NCBI GenBank assembly: GCA_030631385.1
Contig: DAOVLG010000089.1
Location: 1-6,875, forward strand
DNA: 6,875 bases
Source of the DNA: Candidatus Coatesiibacteriota bacterium
GTDB taxonomy: Bacteria; RBG-13-66-14
Direction of reading: 5' to 3'
Part shown: positions 6,165 to 6,875 of the stretch, one piece after another
Layout of the letters: each line of letters starts with the position of its first letter
Numbering within the stretch: the first letter of the stretch is position 1
The notes under the pieces: generated by a model
Seen by the model: only the letters and a program-made list of their open reading frames with translations
Database searches by the model: none
What the model was told of the DNA's origin: nothing
Translations under genes and position numbers: made by a program

Positions 6165-6193
6165 AGGATACAACGGCGCGGCGGGACCTTCAA
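6165..6193 (-). promoter_or_regulatory. Likely sigma70-type promoter of the aminotransferase gene
   Basis: Read on the minus strand, TTGAAG (complement of 6188-6193) and TATCCT (complement of 6165-6170) are separated by exactly 17 bases, each matching the classical consensus at four of six positions. The expected start near 6158 would leave a short leader of about 22 bases that includes the ribosome-binding site. It lies between the tandem terminators of the upstream gene and the ATG, as expected for an independent unit. Confidence 0.45.
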
Positions 6194-6219
6194 GTACGGT
6201 ATTTCCTTTTCTGCCACAC

Positions 6220-6248
6220 AAAAAGGGCGCCCCTCTCGGGGTGCCCTT
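6220..6248 (-). terminator. Second of two tandem terminators (minus strand)
   Basis: An 11-bp stem (6223-6233 with 6238-6248, one G-U pair) has a 4-base loop. On the minus strand it runs directly into five Ts (complement of 6220-6224), giving a strong rho-independent terminator. It lies about 80 bases beyond the stop of the secreted-protein gene at 6331, behind a first terminator of related sequence, and protects the aminotransferase promoter from read-through. Confidence 0.75.
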
Positions 6249-6283
6249 CGGTCGTTTTTGACGATCCTAACGCTTTGTCGCAG

Positions 6284-6309
6284 AAAAGGGCGCCCGGAAG
6301 GACGCCCTT
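6284..6309 (-). terminator. First of two tandem terminators (minus strand)
   Basis: AAGGGCGCCC (6286-6295) pairs with GGACGCCCTT (6300-6309) with one mismatch and a GGAA tetraloop of GNRA type. On the minus strand it is followed by TTTTCTG. It begins about 21 bases after the stop codon of the secreted-protein gene. Its arms are nearly the same sequence as those of the hairpin at 6220-6248, 63 bases away. Confidence 0.7.
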
Positions 6310-6330
6310 CGGTAGACGGATCTCTGTCTA

Positions 6331-6875
6331 CTAGTACTCGGCCTTGATGGCGCCCCAGGTGGTATCTTCAACGGCAACCCAGGTGTCGAAGGTCCAGACA
6401 AAGTCTTCTTCCATCTCGTTGCCCTTCATATCGGCGAGGGAGGCGGCAACGGTGCAGGTGATGATCTCGTCCTCGTAGAAGTCATCGTAGGGGGTGAAGG
6501 TGCAGATCACGTCGTTGATGTTTTCGTCGTCAATTTCCAGATCGCCGGGCAGGGTCCGGGCCGGGGAGGCGTGGATACCCAGCGCGGCGCTGGCGCTCAC
6601 CATGTGGTCACCACGGAGGGTGGTGTCCTGGACGGTGAAGTCAATGGTGGTAACGTCAACACCGCTCTCGGTGTCCTTGCAGTGGAAGACGATGGTGGAA
6701 TCGAGCGGGACGTCCACCTCGCCTTCGTCGGGATCCATGCCATCCACGTAGGGCGGGGTGATGTCGGGCTCGCCCACTTCGTAGTCTATGTCCAGGTAGG
6801 GCGCGTTGCTGCCGTACTCCTTCGAACACCAGCGCTGGTAGTACGAAGAGCCTAGGCCCAGGCAGATGAGTCCGA
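6331..6875 (-). CDS. Secreted modular protein with Ig-like (SbsA/Big_5-like) domain, 5' partial
   Basis: The frame stays open to the window edge, so only the last 180 residues are visible and the true start is outside. A GTG codon at 6775-6777 could be mistaken for a start, but it encodes an internal Val within an uninterrupted domain boundary. Visible order: a segment ending RWCSKEYGSNAPYLDIDYE, which resembles the end of a DNRLRE (CBM96-like) module with its SxE...PxLxxxY pattern; then an Ig-like domain starting DITPPYVDGMDPDEGEVDVP, continuing LDSTIVFHCKD, and ending AASLADMKGNEMEEDFVWTF; then a short tail, WVAVEDTTWGAIKAEY. The D-x-x-GN...WxF ending is typical of SbsA/Big_5-type domains of surface and secreted proteins. 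These domains usually act as spacers or adhesive modules; the catalytic part, if any, would be upstream. Four Cys in the visible part are unusual for such domains. Two tandem terminators follow the TAG stop. Confidence 0.8.
   Translation of the reverse strand, partial: GLICLGLGSSYYQRWCSKEYGSNAPYLDIDYEVGEPDITPPYVDGMDPDEGEVDVPLDSTIVFHCKDTESGVDVTTIDFTVQDTTLRGDHMVSASAALGIHASPARTLPGDLEIDDENINDVICTFTPYDDFYEDEIITCTVAASLADMKGNEMEEDFVWTFDTWVAVEDTTWGAIKAEY

Noticed and set aside
4865..6217. Longer minus-strand frame of 450 codons overlapping the aminotransferase
   Set aside because: It is Pro/Arg/His-rich in another frame. The 403-residue frame carries all the catalytic motifs.

Overview
The window is GC-rich, gene-dense bacterial chromosome. 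It looks like a diderm (Gram-negative-type) organism: there is a complete TonB/ExbB/ExbD energy-transduction set, several exported proteins, and a GWxTD-domain protein. The GWxTD family is best known from Bacteroidetes and related FCB-group or candidate phyla, so an uncultured lineage of that kind is my best guess. There is no rRNA, tRNA or other marker gene, so this placement is inference.

Layout. (1) Bases 1-3890, plus strand, form a probable operon of five genes. In order they are a GWxTD-domain protein whose 5' end lies outside the window, an ExbB-type protein with an N-terminal signal peptide and a very acidic linker, two consecutive ExbD paralogs, and a TonB-like protein with a C-terminal TonB domain. 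Gaps are 42, 13, 13 and 54 bases, and a rho-independent terminator at 3921-3949 closes the unit. (2) A relatively AT-rich spacer (3950-4176) leads to a separate plus-strand gene for a small, tryptophan-rich exported protein of unknown function, followed by a strong terminator that also reads on the minus strand. (3) On the minus strand, 6135-4924 encodes a complete fold-type I PLP-dependent aminotransferase with its own likely promoter. (4) Two similar hairpin terminators in tandem (6220-6309) separate it from the 3' end of another minus-strand gene (6331-6875). That gene encodes the C-terminal part of a secreted modular protein: the apparent end of a DNRLRE-like module, one bacterial Ig-like (SbsA/Big_5-like) domain and a short C-terminal tail.

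How the parts fit. ExbB and ExbD form the inner-membrane proton channel and motor, and TonB carries the energy across the periplasm to outer-membrane partners. No outer-membrane receptor is visible here. The GWxTD protein directly upstream in the same apparent transcription unit is therefore the most interesting candidate for a functional partner. The duplicated ExbD suggests a mixed ExbD dimer or two alternative rotors. The aminotransferase and the secreted proteins appear to be independent units.

I do not see a mobile element, CRISPR array, phage feature or clearly new defence or biosynthetic system. The points most worth following are the GWxTD-Ton linkage, the ExbD duplication with its unusually conserved DNA, the acidic periplasmic extension of ExbB, and the tandem terminators.
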